Assembly (NCBI GenBank): GCA_017940415.1
Contig: JAGAYR010000009.1
Span: 170,327-234,326, forward strand
Reading direction: 5' to 3'
DNA length: 64,000 nt
From: Lachnospiraceae bacterium
GTDB taxonomy: Bacteria; Bacillota; Clostridia; Lachnospirales; Lachnospiraceae
In this document: piece after piece, positions 27,324 to 35,493 of the stretch
Numbering within the stretch: the stretch's first letter is position 1
How the letters are laid out: each line of letters opens with the position of its first letter
Notes under the pieces: model-generated
The model's input: only the letters and a program-made list of their open reading frames with translations
Database searches by the model: none
What the model was told of the DNA's origin: nothing
Program-made: the position numbers and the translations under genes

Positions 27324-27865
27324 AATCAGAAGTTCCACTTGGTCTTGCCGGCGCGAAAACCACCACTCATTAGCAGTCGGGCTATAAAAGTGTCCCAAAA
27401 GCCGTGGATTATTGCCCCGTCAGCTGAGAAGATGCAAGTAAAAGCCCCAAAGGGCTATAATATTGCAGAAAGTGGCGGAGATTATAGCCCCGTTAGCTGA
27501 GAAGATGCAAGTAAAAGCCCCAAAGGGCTATAATATTGCAGAAAGCGGCGGAGATTATTGCCCCGGAAACTGAGCAGAAGCAAGGAAATATCCCAAAGGG
27601 CTATAATATTGCAGAAAGTGGCGGAGATTATAGCCCCGTTAGCTGAGAAGATGCAAGTAAAAGCCCCAAAGGGCTATAATATTGCAGAAAGTGCCGTGGA
27701 TTATTGCCCCGTCAGCTGAGAAGATGCAAGAAAATATCCCAAAGGGCTATAATATAGCAAAAAAAGGCCTGGAATTATAGCTCCCGGCATCTCGGAAGAC
27801 ACATAGAAATGTCTAAAAAGGCTATGCCATATAGAATCTGATTTGTACATGGAAGGTACAAGAAT
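27324..27865. other. Gene-free stretch around the tandem array
   Basis: Between the pnp terminator and the DUF5685 gene no coding sequence, tRNA or known RNA can be supported. Almost the whole stretch is the 73-bp tandem array (listed separately) with degenerate flanks. A last degraded copy is recognisable around 27818-27835. The 20-40 bases before 27866 contain a weak GGAAGG ribosome binding site for the next gene. Confidence 0.7.
27379..27817. repeat. Tandem array of six 73-bp units
   Basis: The motif GGGCTATAA recurs at 27379, 27452, 27525, 27598, 27671 and 27744, exactly 73 bases apart. Units 2 and 4 are identical. Units 1, 3 and 5 form a second type (ATTATTGCCCC instead of ATTATAGCCCC), so the array has a 146-base higher-order period. 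Unit 6 is diverged and 74 bases long. Within units 2 and 4, GGGCTATAAT and ATTATAGCCC are perfect inverted repeats separated by 19 bases, and AGCCC/GGGCT across the unit junction offers an alternative hairpin. It is not a CRISPR: there are no unique spacers. Confidence 0.93.
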
Positions 27866-28717
27866 ATGTTTGGTTATACTACCGTTAATAAACCAGAGAT
27901 GAAGTTTAAGGAGTACGATCTTTATCATTCGTACTACTGTGGACTGTGTACCGTGCTTAAGAAGAAGTTCGGCCTTACGGGCGAATTTACTCTTTCTTAC
28001 GACGGTGCATTTTTATGCAGTCTTCTCTGTGATCTTTATGATGCACAGGATGAGATATCTTCGAGAAGATGTGCTGTTCATCCCGGAGTTAAGCATGTCA
28101 TCAGAACTAATGTGGTTACCGACTATGCCGCAGACATGAATGCACTTATGGCAATGTTTAAATGTCAGGATGACTGGCACGACGATAAGAAACTTTCGGG
28201 TAAGATCATATCGGGCCTTTTGAACAGCAAAACCAAATCACTTCATGACAAGTATGCGGATAAGATTGCTGTCATCTCCAAAGCCATCGCGGATATGGAT
28301 GAGATTGAAGCGACCGGAAGACCCGATCCCGATGGAATGGCATTTCTTTTCGGAAAATGTATGAGCGAGGTCTATGCATACAAAAAGGACGAGTGGGAAA
28401 AATACTTAAGAGTATTCGGAGACAGGCTCGGAAGAGTCATATATCTGATGGATGCTTATGAGGATGTGGATTCCGATATGAAGAGAGGAAGATATAATCC
28501 TTTTTCCGATGTCTATAAAAGAGCTGATTTTGAGGGACTCGCACGCGATATGATAACCGTGCATCTTGAGGAAGCATGCATTGCTTTCGAGAAACTTCCT
28601 CTTATCGAAAATGTTGATTTCCTGAGAAATATTCTTTACTCCGGAATATGGATCAGATTTAATATTGCTGCGAGCAAAAGATCAGGTGTAGCATCCGGAG
28701 AAGGAGGACAGTCATGA
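27866..28717 (+). CDS. DUF5685 family protein
   Basis: A 283-residue soluble, helix-rich protein of a family of unknown function (DUF5685) found in Clostridia. The N-terminus [17 protein letters not shown] is followed by YHSYYCGLC (Cys25, Cys28). Two acidic stretches stand out: CDLYDAQDE (about 51-59) and [17 protein letters not shown] (about 193-209). The second resembles the aspartate-rich D-x-x-x-D...GR-x-Y-x-P motif of squalene/phytoene synthases, but no homology can be claimed from this alone. It overlaps the J-protein gene by 4 bases (ATGA), so the two are probably translated together. Confidence 0.8.
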   Translation: MFGYTTVNKPEMKFKEYDLYHSYYCGLCTVLKKKFGLTGEFTLSYDGAFLCSLLCDLYDAQDEISSRRCAVHPGVKHVIRTNVVTDYAADMNALMAMFKCQDDWHDDKKLSGKIISGLLNSKTKSLHDKYADKIAVISKAIADMDEIEATGRPDPDGMAFLFGKCMSEVYAYKKDEWEKYLRVFGDRLGRVIYLMDAYEDVDSDMKRGRYNPFSDVYKRADFEGLARDMITVHLEEACIAFEKLPLIENVDFLRNILYSGIWIRFNIAASKRSGVASGEGGQS

Positions 28718-29427
28718 TGGATCCCTACAGGGTTCTCGGTGTTGCTCCTACCGCTTCCGAGGATGAGATAAAAAAAGCATACAGAAAACTCAGCCGCATG
28801 TATCACCCCGATTCCAACATGAACAAATCGGAATCCGAGAAAAAAGCAGCTGAGGAAAAGTTTAAAGAAGTCCAGCAGGCATATGAGGATATCATAGACG
28901 GTAAGGTTGATCCCGGAAGTTACAGACGTGGTCCCTCATACCATAGCAGCTCAGGTTCGGCGGGAAGCTATAATTCCAATACATACCGCAGACAATACAG
29001 TACCGGTGAAAGCGGATCTGCGAGAGGCGGTTACAATAGTGATAATCTTGATTCTGTCGCTGAAAACATTGCAAAAGGTAACTTAAGAGAAGCAAGAATT
29101 ATACTGGATAATCTGGATCCTTCGACAAGAAATGCAAGATGGTATTATTTAAGTGCACTTGTTTATTCAAGAATCGGTAACAGAACTCAGGCACTGTATC
29201 ATGCAAGAGCTGCTGCTTCCATGGAGCCTTCCAATTCCACATATTCGAATTTTTATGATTATCTGACGGAAGGGCCTTTTACCAGAAGTACACGTGAGGG
29301 TGCAGCTTCGTACACAGGATGGTATGATGACAGAAGAAACACATACGGATACGGTGCATCTGATGTATCGGGATGCTGCAATACCTGTTTGAATATTGCG
29401 ATGTGCATGACCTGCTTAGGCTGTTGA
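28714..29427 (+). CDS. J-domain (DnaJ-like) protein with Cys-rich tail
   Basis: A 237-residue protein. An N-terminal J domain (about 3-70) with HPD at 31-33 should stimulate the ATPase of an Hsp70. It lacks the Gly/Phe, zinc-finger and CTD regions of DnaJ, so it is a class III J-protein. A Ser/Tyr/Gly-rich linker (about 70-108) and a helical TPR-like segment (about 112-170) follow. The protein ends in a dense Cys cluster ([17 protein letters not shown], last 17 residues), which could bind metal or be palmitoylated or disulfide-linked. It follows the DUF5685 gene with an ATGA overlap; no dnaK is nearby. Confidence 0.85.
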   Translation: MMDPYRVLGVAPTASEDEIKKAYRKLSRMYHPDSNMNKSESEKKAAEEKFKEVQQAYEDIIDGKVDPGSYRRGPSYHSSSGSAGSYNSNTYRRQYSTGESGSARGGYNSDNLDSVAENIAKGNLREARIILDNLDPSTRNARWYYLSALVYSRIGNRTQALYHARAAASMEPSNSTYSNFYDYLTEGPFTRSTREGAASYTGWYDDRRNTYGYGASDVSGCCNTCLNIAMCMTCLGC

Positions 29428-29451
29428 TCACTATTCGAAAGGAGAACGATC

Positions 29452-29910
29452 ATGGAAAACGAGATCAAAAAACTCAGAAAACAAGTCATAGCGACACAGA
29501 CCATATGTATACTTATGCTGGTTGTCCTGCTTGGAATGATGGTCGGTATCCTTCAGATTGTCAGAGTGTTCGGAGAATATAAGGAAGATCTTAACAGAGC
29601 CGCAGCTCTTGTGAAAGAACTGAAAAAGGCGGATATTCCTCAGCTCGCTGAAGATATTCATACCACATCCGAAGCAATCAATGCCGTAGACTGGGCAGAT
29701 CTTTCAGAGAGACTTAATGAAATGGATCTTCAGGGAATAAAGGAGACCATCGATTCGCTTGATCTCGAACAGATCAATGAAACTCTCGGTCAGCTTGACT
29801 TGGAAGAGATAGCCCAGACACTCAATGAACTTGATATAGAGAAAATAAACCAGACCATGGACGATATTCAGGCAGCACTTGATAAACTGGATAAATTCGG
29901 ATTCTTCTGA
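29452..29910 (+). CDS. Single-pass membrane protein with coiled-coil repeats
   Basis: A 152-residue protein of unknown function. A charged N-terminus and one membrane helix (about 18-40) precede a long helical, acidic region. Residues about 85-145 consist of four imperfect 12-13 residue repeats of the type L-D-L-E-x-I-N-E-T-L (MDLQGIKETI, LDLEQINETL, LDLEEIAQTL, LDIEKINQTM). It starts 24 bases after the J-protein gene with AAAGGAG before the ATG, so it probably belongs to the same operon. A scaffold or membrane tether for its neighbours is a guess. Confidence 0.75.
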   Translation: MENEIKKLRKQVIATQTICILMLVVLLGMMVGILQIVRVFGEYKEDLNRAAALVKELKKADIPQLAEDIHTTSEAINAVDWADLSERLNEMDLQGIKETIDSLDLEQINETLGQLDLEEIAQTLNELDIEKINQTMDDIQAALDKLDKFGFF

Positions 29911-29958
29911 ATCACTACATCAGAGGACACTTTTTTAAACATATAAGGCACTTTTTAG

Positions 29959-30022
29959 TACGCCTCCGTACATCATATCATCAGGTAAAACCGATGAAGA
30001 TGATACGGAGGTGTATTTTTTT
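29959..30022 (+). promoter_or_regulatory. Attenuator-like hairpin containing the rhaB ribosome binding site
   Basis: An 11-bp stem pairs 29959-29969 (TACGCCTCCGT) with 30005-30015 (ACGGAGGTGTA, one G-U). It continues inward with ATCAT/ATGAT (29972-29976/30000-30004) and TCATC/GATGA (29978-29982/29993-29997). The 3' arm contains GGAGG (30007-30011), the ribosome binding site of rhaB. It is followed by seven T residues (30016-30022), whose last two belong to the TTG start codon. It therefore has the form of an intrinsic terminator and of a ribosome-site sequestering hairpin at once. It is also the only terminator-like structure after the preceding operon. Confidence 0.75.
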
Positions 30023-31436
30023 GCCTGAAAAAATAAAAGGAAAATATTATCTTGCGATAGATATAGGTGCATCGAGCGGAAGACATATTCTCGGACATCT
30101 TGAAAACGGAAAGCTTTGCACTGAAGAGATATACAGATTTCAAAACGGTGCGATAAATAAAGACGGTCAACTGGTATGGGACATAGACAGGATTTTCGAA
30201 CATGTTTTGACCGGTATGGAAAAATGCAAAGAAGCAGGTTTGATACCGTTTGCGATAAGTATCGATACATGGGGAGTGGATTATGTACTTCTTGATAATG
30301 ACGGAAACAGACTGTGCGACGCAGTATCCTACAGAGATCACCGAAATGATCATGCGGATAAAACCGTAGAAAAAATGATACCCATGAAGGAACTGTATCT
30401 GAGGACCGGAATACAAAAACAGCAGTTTAATACTATATGTCAACTGGTTGCGTTTCAGAATGCAGAACCGGAAATATTAAGAAAGAGCAATAAACTTCTG
30501 CTGATCCCGGATTATCTGAATTATCTTCTCACGGGAGTTATGAGAACCGAATATACCAACGCAAGTACCACAGGACTGTTAGATGCCATCTCCGGAACCT
30601 GGGATATGGATCTTATAAAAAAACTGAATTTACCTACACATATTTTTACACCGGTATTCGAACCGGGAACACCTATAGGAAGTGTAAAAGAAAACATAGC
30701 AAAACGAATAGGTTATTCTCCCTCGGTGTATATGACAACCTCCCATGACACCGCATCAGCCATACTGGCGATCCCCGCTGAAAACGAAACCGATTATGCA
30801 TATATAAGCTCCGGAACGTGGTCACTTATGGGGACCGAACTGACAAGACCGAATCTGTCATATATAAGCCTTAAATATAATTTTACGAATGAAGGTGGTT
30901 ATAAAAGAAGGTACAGATATCTGAAAAACATAATGGGCTTATGGATAGTTCAGAGATTAAAAGCGGAACAGGCACCGGATATTTCTTATGAGGAATTTTC
31001 AAAACGAGCTTCCGAAAAAGAAACCGATGGAAGGATTGACGTTAATGATAACAGATTCCTGTCTCCTGAAAATATGCTGCAGGAGATAAATACATATCTG
31101 TATGAGAGCGGACAGAATACGACCGAAGATGTGTATGAAGCGGCGTCAGTAGTTTACAGATCATTGGCGGAATGTTATGCGAGGGCAATTTCGGAAATGG
31201 AAGATCTTCTTGAAAAAAAATTCGATGTGATAAATATCGTGGGCGGAGGATCCAATTCCGATTTTCTGAATGCACTTACCGCAAAGTGTACAGGGAAAAA
31301 AGTACTTGCAGGCCCTTCGGAGTGTACGGCCATAGGTAACATGCTTACCGTAATGATCACATCGGGTGAGATAAAAGATCTGTGGGAAGCCAGAAAAACC
31401 GTGAGAAGATCTTTTGATATAAAGGAGTATGTATGA
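30021..31436 (+). CDS. rhaB: Rhamnulokinase
   Basis: A 471-residue FGGY-family sugar kinase phosphorylating L-rhamnulose to rhamnulose 1-phosphate with ATP. The N-terminal phosphate-binding motif AIDIGASSGR (about 10-19), the catalytic-region SIDTWGVDY and the C-terminal NIVGGGSNSDFLN are present. The TTG at 30021 is preferred because GGAGG lies nine bases upstream; an in-frame ATG at 29994 lies inside the leader hairpin without a ribosome site. It is the first gene of rhaB-rhaA-rhaD, with a 4-base overlap to rhaA. Confidence 0.93.
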   Translation: MPEKIKGKYYLAIDIGASSGRHILGHLENGKLCTEEIYRFQNGAINKDGQLVWDIDRIFEHVLTGMEKCKEAGLIPFAISIDTWGVDYVLLDNDGNRLCDAVSYRDHRNDHADKTVEKMIPMKELYLRTGIQKQQFNTICQLVAFQNAEPEILRKSNKLLLIPDYLNYLLTGVMRTEYTNASTTGLLDAISGTWDMDLIKKLNLPTHIFTPVFEPGTPIGSVKENIAKRIGYSPSVYMTTSHDTASAILAIPAENETDYAYISSGTWSLMGTELTRPNLSYISLKYNFTNEGGYKRRYRYLKNIMGLWIVQRLKAEQAPDISYEEFSKRASEKETDGRIDVNDNRFLSPENMLQEINTYLYESGQNTTEDVYEAASVVYRSLAECYARAISEMEDLLEKKFDVINIVGGGSNSDFLNALTAKCTGKKVLAGPSECTAIGNMLTVMITSGEIKDLWEARKTVRRSFDIKEYV

Positions 31437-32704
31437 ATAAGAATAAGCAACTGTACGAATATGCAAGAGAACAATATGCGAGATTGGGAATAGATACGGA
31501 TAAAGTGATGGATACACTTGCAAAGGTTCCGGTATCGCTTCATTGCTGGCAGGGTGATGATGTTAAAGGGTTTGATTCCGATTCACCTTTAAGCGGCGGA
31601 ATACAGACCACCGGTAATTATCCGGGTGCCGCACGTTCACCCGAAGAGCTTTTTGATGATCTGCGTAAAGTTATTGAGATCACTCCCGGCAAAAAGAAGA
31701 TTAATGTTCATGCAAGCTATGCTGTTTTTAAAGACGGAGAATTCAGAAACAGAAACGAACTGATCCCCGAAGATTTTAAAGCCTGGGTGGACTTTGCCAA
31801 AGAATATAATGTGGGACTTGATTTTAATCCTACCTTCTTCGGACACAGTATGGTAAAGGACGGTCTGACTCTTACAAGTCCCGATGAATCCGTAAGAGAA
31901 TTCTGGATCGAACACGGAAAAGCGTGTGTAAGAATAGCGAATTATTTTGCTAAGGAGCTGGGTGAACCTTGTGTTTTGAATTTCTGGATCGGAGACGGTT
32001 TTAAAGATATTCCTGCGGACAGATTGACACCCAGATTAAGATATAAGGACTCCCTTGATAAGATACTCAGTGAAAAATATGATCCCCGCATGGTAAAACC
32101 CTGCGTAGAATCCAAGGTATTCGGTATCGGCGTTGAATCATATACAGCTGGATCTTCTGAATTTACTCTTAATTATGCCGCTTCGCATAAAGGGGTTCTT
32201 CCTCTTATGGACAACGGACATTACCACCCTACAGAGGTTGTATCCGATAAGATCCCAGCTTTACTTGCATATTTCGATGAGATAGCACTTCACATCACCA
32301 GACCTGTCAGATGGGATTCCGATCATGTGGTTCTGTTTGATGATGAGACAAGAGAGATGGCCAAAGAAATAGTCAGAAACGATGCACTCGGAAGAGTGTA
32401 TATGGCACTGGATTTCTTTGATGCATCCATTAACAGAATAGGAGCATGGTCAGTTGGATTCAGAAGCTGGCAGAAGGCTTTGCTTAATGCAATGCTCACA
32501 CCAAATGAGAGATTTAAAGAACTTCAGGAAAACGGAGAATTCGGAAAACTGATGGCTTATCAGGAAGAGATTAAGACCTATCCTTTCGGAGCGATATGGG
32601 ATGAATACTGTGACAGATGCCTTGTCAGATCCGATTTCGGTTGGTATGACGAAGTGCTTGGCTATGAAAAAGAAGTATTGTCCAAAAGGGGAGGAATGAG
32701 ATGA
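31433..32704 (+). CDS. rhaA: L-rhamnose isomerase
   Basis: A 423-residue metal-dependent aldose-ketose isomerase converting L-rhamnose to L-rhamnulose. Clear family segments are LHCWQGDDVKGF near residues 36-47, the metal-site regions VLNFWIGDGFKD and GVESYTAGSSEF, and the conserved DNGHYHPTE (about 260-268). Length is typical (about 420). Its ATG overlaps the rhaB stop, and its own stop overlaps the rhaD start, so the three enzymes are made together. Confidence 0.95.
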   Translation: MNKNKQLYEYAREQYARLGIDTDKVMDTLAKVPVSLHCWQGDDVKGFDSDSPLSGGIQTTGNYPGAARSPEELFDDLRKVIEITPGKKKINVHASYAVFKDGEFRNRNELIPEDFKAWVDFAKEYNVGLDFNPTFFGHSMVKDGLTLTSPDESVREFWIEHGKACVRIANYFAKELGEPCVLNFWIGDGFKDIPADRLTPRLRYKDSLDKILSEKYDPRMVKPCVESKVFGIGVESYTAGSSEFTLNYAASHKGVLPLMDNGHYHPTEVVSDKIPALLAYFDEIALHITRPVRWDSDHVVLFDDETREMAKEIVRNDALGRVYMALDFFDASINRIGAWSVGFRSWQKALLNAMLTPNERFKELQENGEFGKLMAYQEEIKTYPFGAIWDEYCDRCLVRSDFGWYDEVLGYEKEVLSKRGGMR

Positions 32705-33519
32705 TGAAAGTTACCGATGCCGGATTTGTAAAAGATTTTATCAGAATGTGTGACGACGGAAATGCTCTCGGATGGCATGAAAGAAACGGCGGAAATCTGA
32801 GTTATCGTATTAAGAGCAGTGAGATTTCTGCGGTTAGTGATCTTTTTTCTTACGGAGAATGGAAGGACATTACCGTGTCCGTACCAGGTCTTGCGAATGA
32901 GTATTTTCTGGTAACCGGAAGCGGAAGATATTTCAAGAATGTGAGTCTTCGTCCGGAAGAATCCATAGGAATAATTCAACTGGATGATAAAGGTGAAAAA
33001 TACAGGATAGTGTGGGGACTTGAAAATTCGAAGCCCACATCGGAACTCCCGACTCATCTGATGAATCATGAGACTAAAAAAATTCTTACTAACGGAGAAC
33101 ACAGAGTTATCTATCATGCACATACAACCAATGTGATCGCACTTACATTTGTTCTTCCTTTGAAGGATGAAGTTTTTACTCACAGACTTTGGGAGATGGC
33201 AACGGAGTGCCCCGTTGTATTCCCGGATGGAATCGGAGTGGTTGAGTGGATGGTTCCGGGAGGCAGAGATATAGCGCTGGCTACCAGAGAGAAGATGAAG
33301 GAATATGATCTTGTGGTTTGGGCGCATCACGGAATGTTTGCTTCCGGAACGGATTTTGATTCCACTTTCGGGCTGATGCACACAGCTGAAAAATCAGCAG
33401 AGATACTTGTGAAGGTCCTCTCTATGAAAACCGAAATGCTTCAGACTATAACGGATGACAATTTCCGAGATCTTGCTAAGGAATTTAACGTAACGCTTAA
33501 AGAGAAGTTTATCGGCTGA
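32701..33519 (+). CDS. rhaD: Rhamnulose-1-phosphate aldolase
   Basis: A 272-residue class II aldolase splitting rhamnulose 1-phosphate into dihydroxyacetone phosphate and L-lactaldehyde. The zinc ligands fit HAH at 139-141 and a His at 209/210 (WAHHG), and the catalytic acid is Glu115 (SELPTH). The ATG at 32701 follows GGGGAGG by six bases. Its last 11 bases overlap the end of the convergent AraC regulator, with no terminator between them. Enzymes for lactaldehyde disposal are not in the window. Confidence 0.94.
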   Translation: MMKVTDAGFVKDFIRMCDDGNALGWHERNGGNLSYRIKSSEISAVSDLFSYGEWKDITVSVPGLANEYFLVTGSGRYFKNVSLRPEESIGIIQLDDKGEKYRIVWGLENSKPTSELPTHLMNHETKKILTNGEHRVIYHAHTTNVIALTFVLPLKDEVFTHRLWEMATECPVVFPDGIGVVEWMVPGGRDIALATREKMKEYDLVVWAHHGMFASGTDFDSTFGLMHTAEKSAEILVKVLSMKTEMLQTITDDNFRDLAKEFNVTLKEKFIG

Positions 33520-34468
33520 TACGGTATTGTCTAGGTGACATACCGTAGCGCTTTGTAAAGATGCGGTGGAAGTAACTTATGTTTTCGTATCCGACTTTCA
33601 TTGATATATCAATGATCTTCATGCGTGTGTTTCTAAGAAGAAAACAGGCCCGGTCAAGCCTTTTGGACATCACAAGTTCCGAGTAAGTATGAGTGCTTAT
33701 ACGCTTGATCTCTTTGGATAACCAGAATGTATCGTAGTGTAGAAGTGATGCAAGATCTTTAAGTTCTCCGTTTGCATAGTTATCCTCGATATATCCGAGT
33801 ACCGACATCATAAGCTTATGATCTTTATCCATGTTCTGAAAAGCAACTCTTTCGGTGTTGTTTAAAAGCTGCAGGAACAGAACACCCATGGTGATTCGAT
33901 TGATGTTTCTCATATTCGGTTCTTTTTTTTCAAGAGACCAGATGAGATTTTCAATCAGATTCTGAATGGGCAGAATATCTGATACTTTGAAATGAAGATA
34001 AGAAGGACCTTCACCTGCACCTACCAGTGAATCGATAACGAAATCGTGAAGTGGAGACGGATCGTTTCCCAGCATTTTAATTGATTCGGAGAAAAACTCC
34101 GGAAGGATGATGAAATTAACGGCGATGTCATTTTCTCCGGCGGGATATATTTCCTGCTTAGCATTTTTGCTCAGGAATAAAAGTTCACCTTCGGACAGAT
34201 ATATATCGGTTCCGTCGATGATATGGTGAGTTTTTCCGGAACACATATAGACCACTTCGATGTAATTATGACTGTGCTCGGGAAAATGAACAAATCTGGT
34301 ATGAGGACGAAAGGTTATGAGTTTTCCTTCCTCAAGAAGTTTACCGGAATCGATTATCCCATCGGTATCCGACATATATATTGTTTTGTCTATTCCGCTT
34401 TTTTCCTTGAGGATGATTTTTTCCTCATCAGTGATCTCAGACAGCCTGGAAAACAGTTCTTTGTCCAT
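33509..34468 (-). CDS. AraC family transcriptional regulator
   Basis: A 319-residue regulator on the minus strand. The N-terminal cupin-like effector domain (about 45-130, HTRFVHFPEHSHNYIEV onward) would bind a sugar. The C-terminal double helix-turn-helix (about 220-319) ends in the classic GYENISYFHRIFTKRYGMSPRQYR. It begins directly after the stop of a second AraC gene (34469-35344), so the two are co-translated. By position between rha and uxa genes, they probably control rhamnose and galacturonate use, as RhaS/RhaR do in E. coli; this is inference. Confidence 0.9.
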   Translation of the reverse strand: MDKELFSRLSEITDEEKIILKEKSGIDKTIYMSDTDGIIDSGKLLEEGKLITFRPHTRFVHFPEHSHNYIEVVYMCSGKTHHIIDGTDIYLSEGELLFLSKNAKQEIYPAGENDIAVNFIILPEFFSESIKMLGNDPSPLHDFVIDSLVGAGEGPSYLHFKVSDILPIQNLIENLIWSLEKKEPNMRNINRITMGVLFLQLLNNTERVAFQNMDKDHKLMMSVLGYIEDNYANGELKDLASLLHYDTFWLSKEIKRISTHTYSELVMSKRLDRACFLLRNTRMKIIDISMKVGYENISYFHRIFTKRYGMSPRQYRISR

Positions 34469-35344
34469 TTATTTCACCTCGGTTTCACCTATGATCAACT
34501 CTCCGTGCACATTGTTATCTTTCATGATAACGCGGAAATTTCTGGGTGAGGTTCCGAATGCATTTTTGAAGCAGTCCTTGAAATAGTTGCTGCTGTTGAA
34601 GCCGCAGTCTGTTGCAATCTTTGTTATGGAATCATCGGTTGTAAGAAGCATTCGCTGTGCCTGACGGATTCTTATGTAATTGATGTATTCGGTAAAGGAT
34701 TTGCCGGTTACCTTCTTAAATTTTTTCGACAGATATGTGGGACTGAGTCCGATTTTATCCGCAGTATCCTCAAGTGTGATCATATTTTGATAGTTCATCG
34801 CGATATAGTGGATAGTTTTTTCGATGTCCTCGGGAATGCCGGTATCAAGCTGCACGGATTCATAGACAAATATGCCGTTTCGGATAAATGTGAGAAGCAG
34901 AAGAACAGCCTGATAAGTCAGCATCTCGGAAGAAAAATCATCAGGCAGATCATTTTCGGTGAGCATAAGATCGATATATTTTTCTATCTTGTTCCTTCCG
35001 TCCTTACTGAGAACGATCTTTCCGCTTTTTTTCAGGATGTCGTTAATGCCGGGATGTTCTTTTCTGAATGCATCGGGAATGAGTTCGGACTTGATGCAAA
35101 TGATGATTCTTTCGCATCTTACTTTGCCTTCGTATCCGGTGCAATGTCTCATGCCGGGAGGGACGATGAACACTTCTCCCGATGAGAGATGATACTTTCT
35201 GTCTTCAACCGTGTAATTACACTGTCCGGTTTTGAGATAGAAGATTTCTATATAGTCATGGGTGTGCTCATAGGTCATGACAAAGTCCGGTTTTCGTACC
35301 TGCTTTTCGACAAATATTCCCATGTTTTCATTTTCGGTATACAT
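34469..35344 (-). CDS. AraC family transcriptional regulator (upstream of a tandem pair)
   Basis: A 291-residue minus-strand regulator. The cupin domain (MTYEHTHDYIEIFYL, about 19-33, then IVPPGMRHC) is followed by a C-terminal AraC DNA-binding domain with GFNSSNYFKDCFKNAFGTSPRNFR. It is the promoter-proximal gene of the tandem pair and is transcribed away from uxaB. Its stop is immediately followed by the ATG of the second regulator with no spacing. The 149-base gap to uxaB holds a palindrome that may be an operator for one of the two. Confidence 0.9.
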   Translation of the reverse strand: MYTENENMGIFVEKQVRKPDFVMTYEHTHDYIEIFYLKTGQCNYTVEDRKYHLSSGEVFIVPPGMRHCTGYEGKVRCERIIICIKSELIPDAFRKEHPGINDILKKSGKIVLSKDGRNKIEKYIDLMLTENDLPDDFSSEMLTYQAVLLLLTFIRNGIFVYESVQLDTGIPEDIEKTIHYIAMNYQNMITLEDTADKIGLSPTYLSKKFKKVTGKSFTEYINYIRIRQAQRMLLTTDDSITKIATDCGFNSSNYFKDCFKNAFGTSPRNFRVIMKDNNVHGELIIGETEVK

Positions 35345-35386
35345 ATACTATCGTCCTCTTTATAAAAAAAAGATTGCATAGTTTTA

Positions 35387-35402
35387 ATGTAAATGCTTAC
35401 AT
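35387..35402. promoter_or_regulatory. Putative operator in the araC-uxaB divergent region
   Basis: Inverted repeat ATGTAA-N4-TTACAT in an otherwise AT-rich intergenic region between divergent genes. Its position fits a regulator binding site, although AraC proteins more often bind direct repeats. Assignment to a regulator is inference. Confidence 0.4.
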
Positions 35403-35493
35403 GGATTGTAAGAAATAAAAGTAAAAATGACAAGTGAAATTTGAATACATATAAATTCATTCAGTATCAGTTATATATCAGGAGGTTGTTGAT

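Noticed and set aside
27452-27760. Series of promoters, because every unit contains TATAAT
   Set aside because: No -35 element lies at the right distance in any unit; the TATAAT is part of the inverted repeat.
27379-27817. CRISPR array
   Set aside because: The whole 73-base unit repeats with no unique spacers, and no cas genes are present.
29994-30020. ATG at 29994 as the rhaB start
   Set aside because: It lies inside the leader hairpin without a ribosome site; the TTG at 30021 has GGAGG nine bases upstream.
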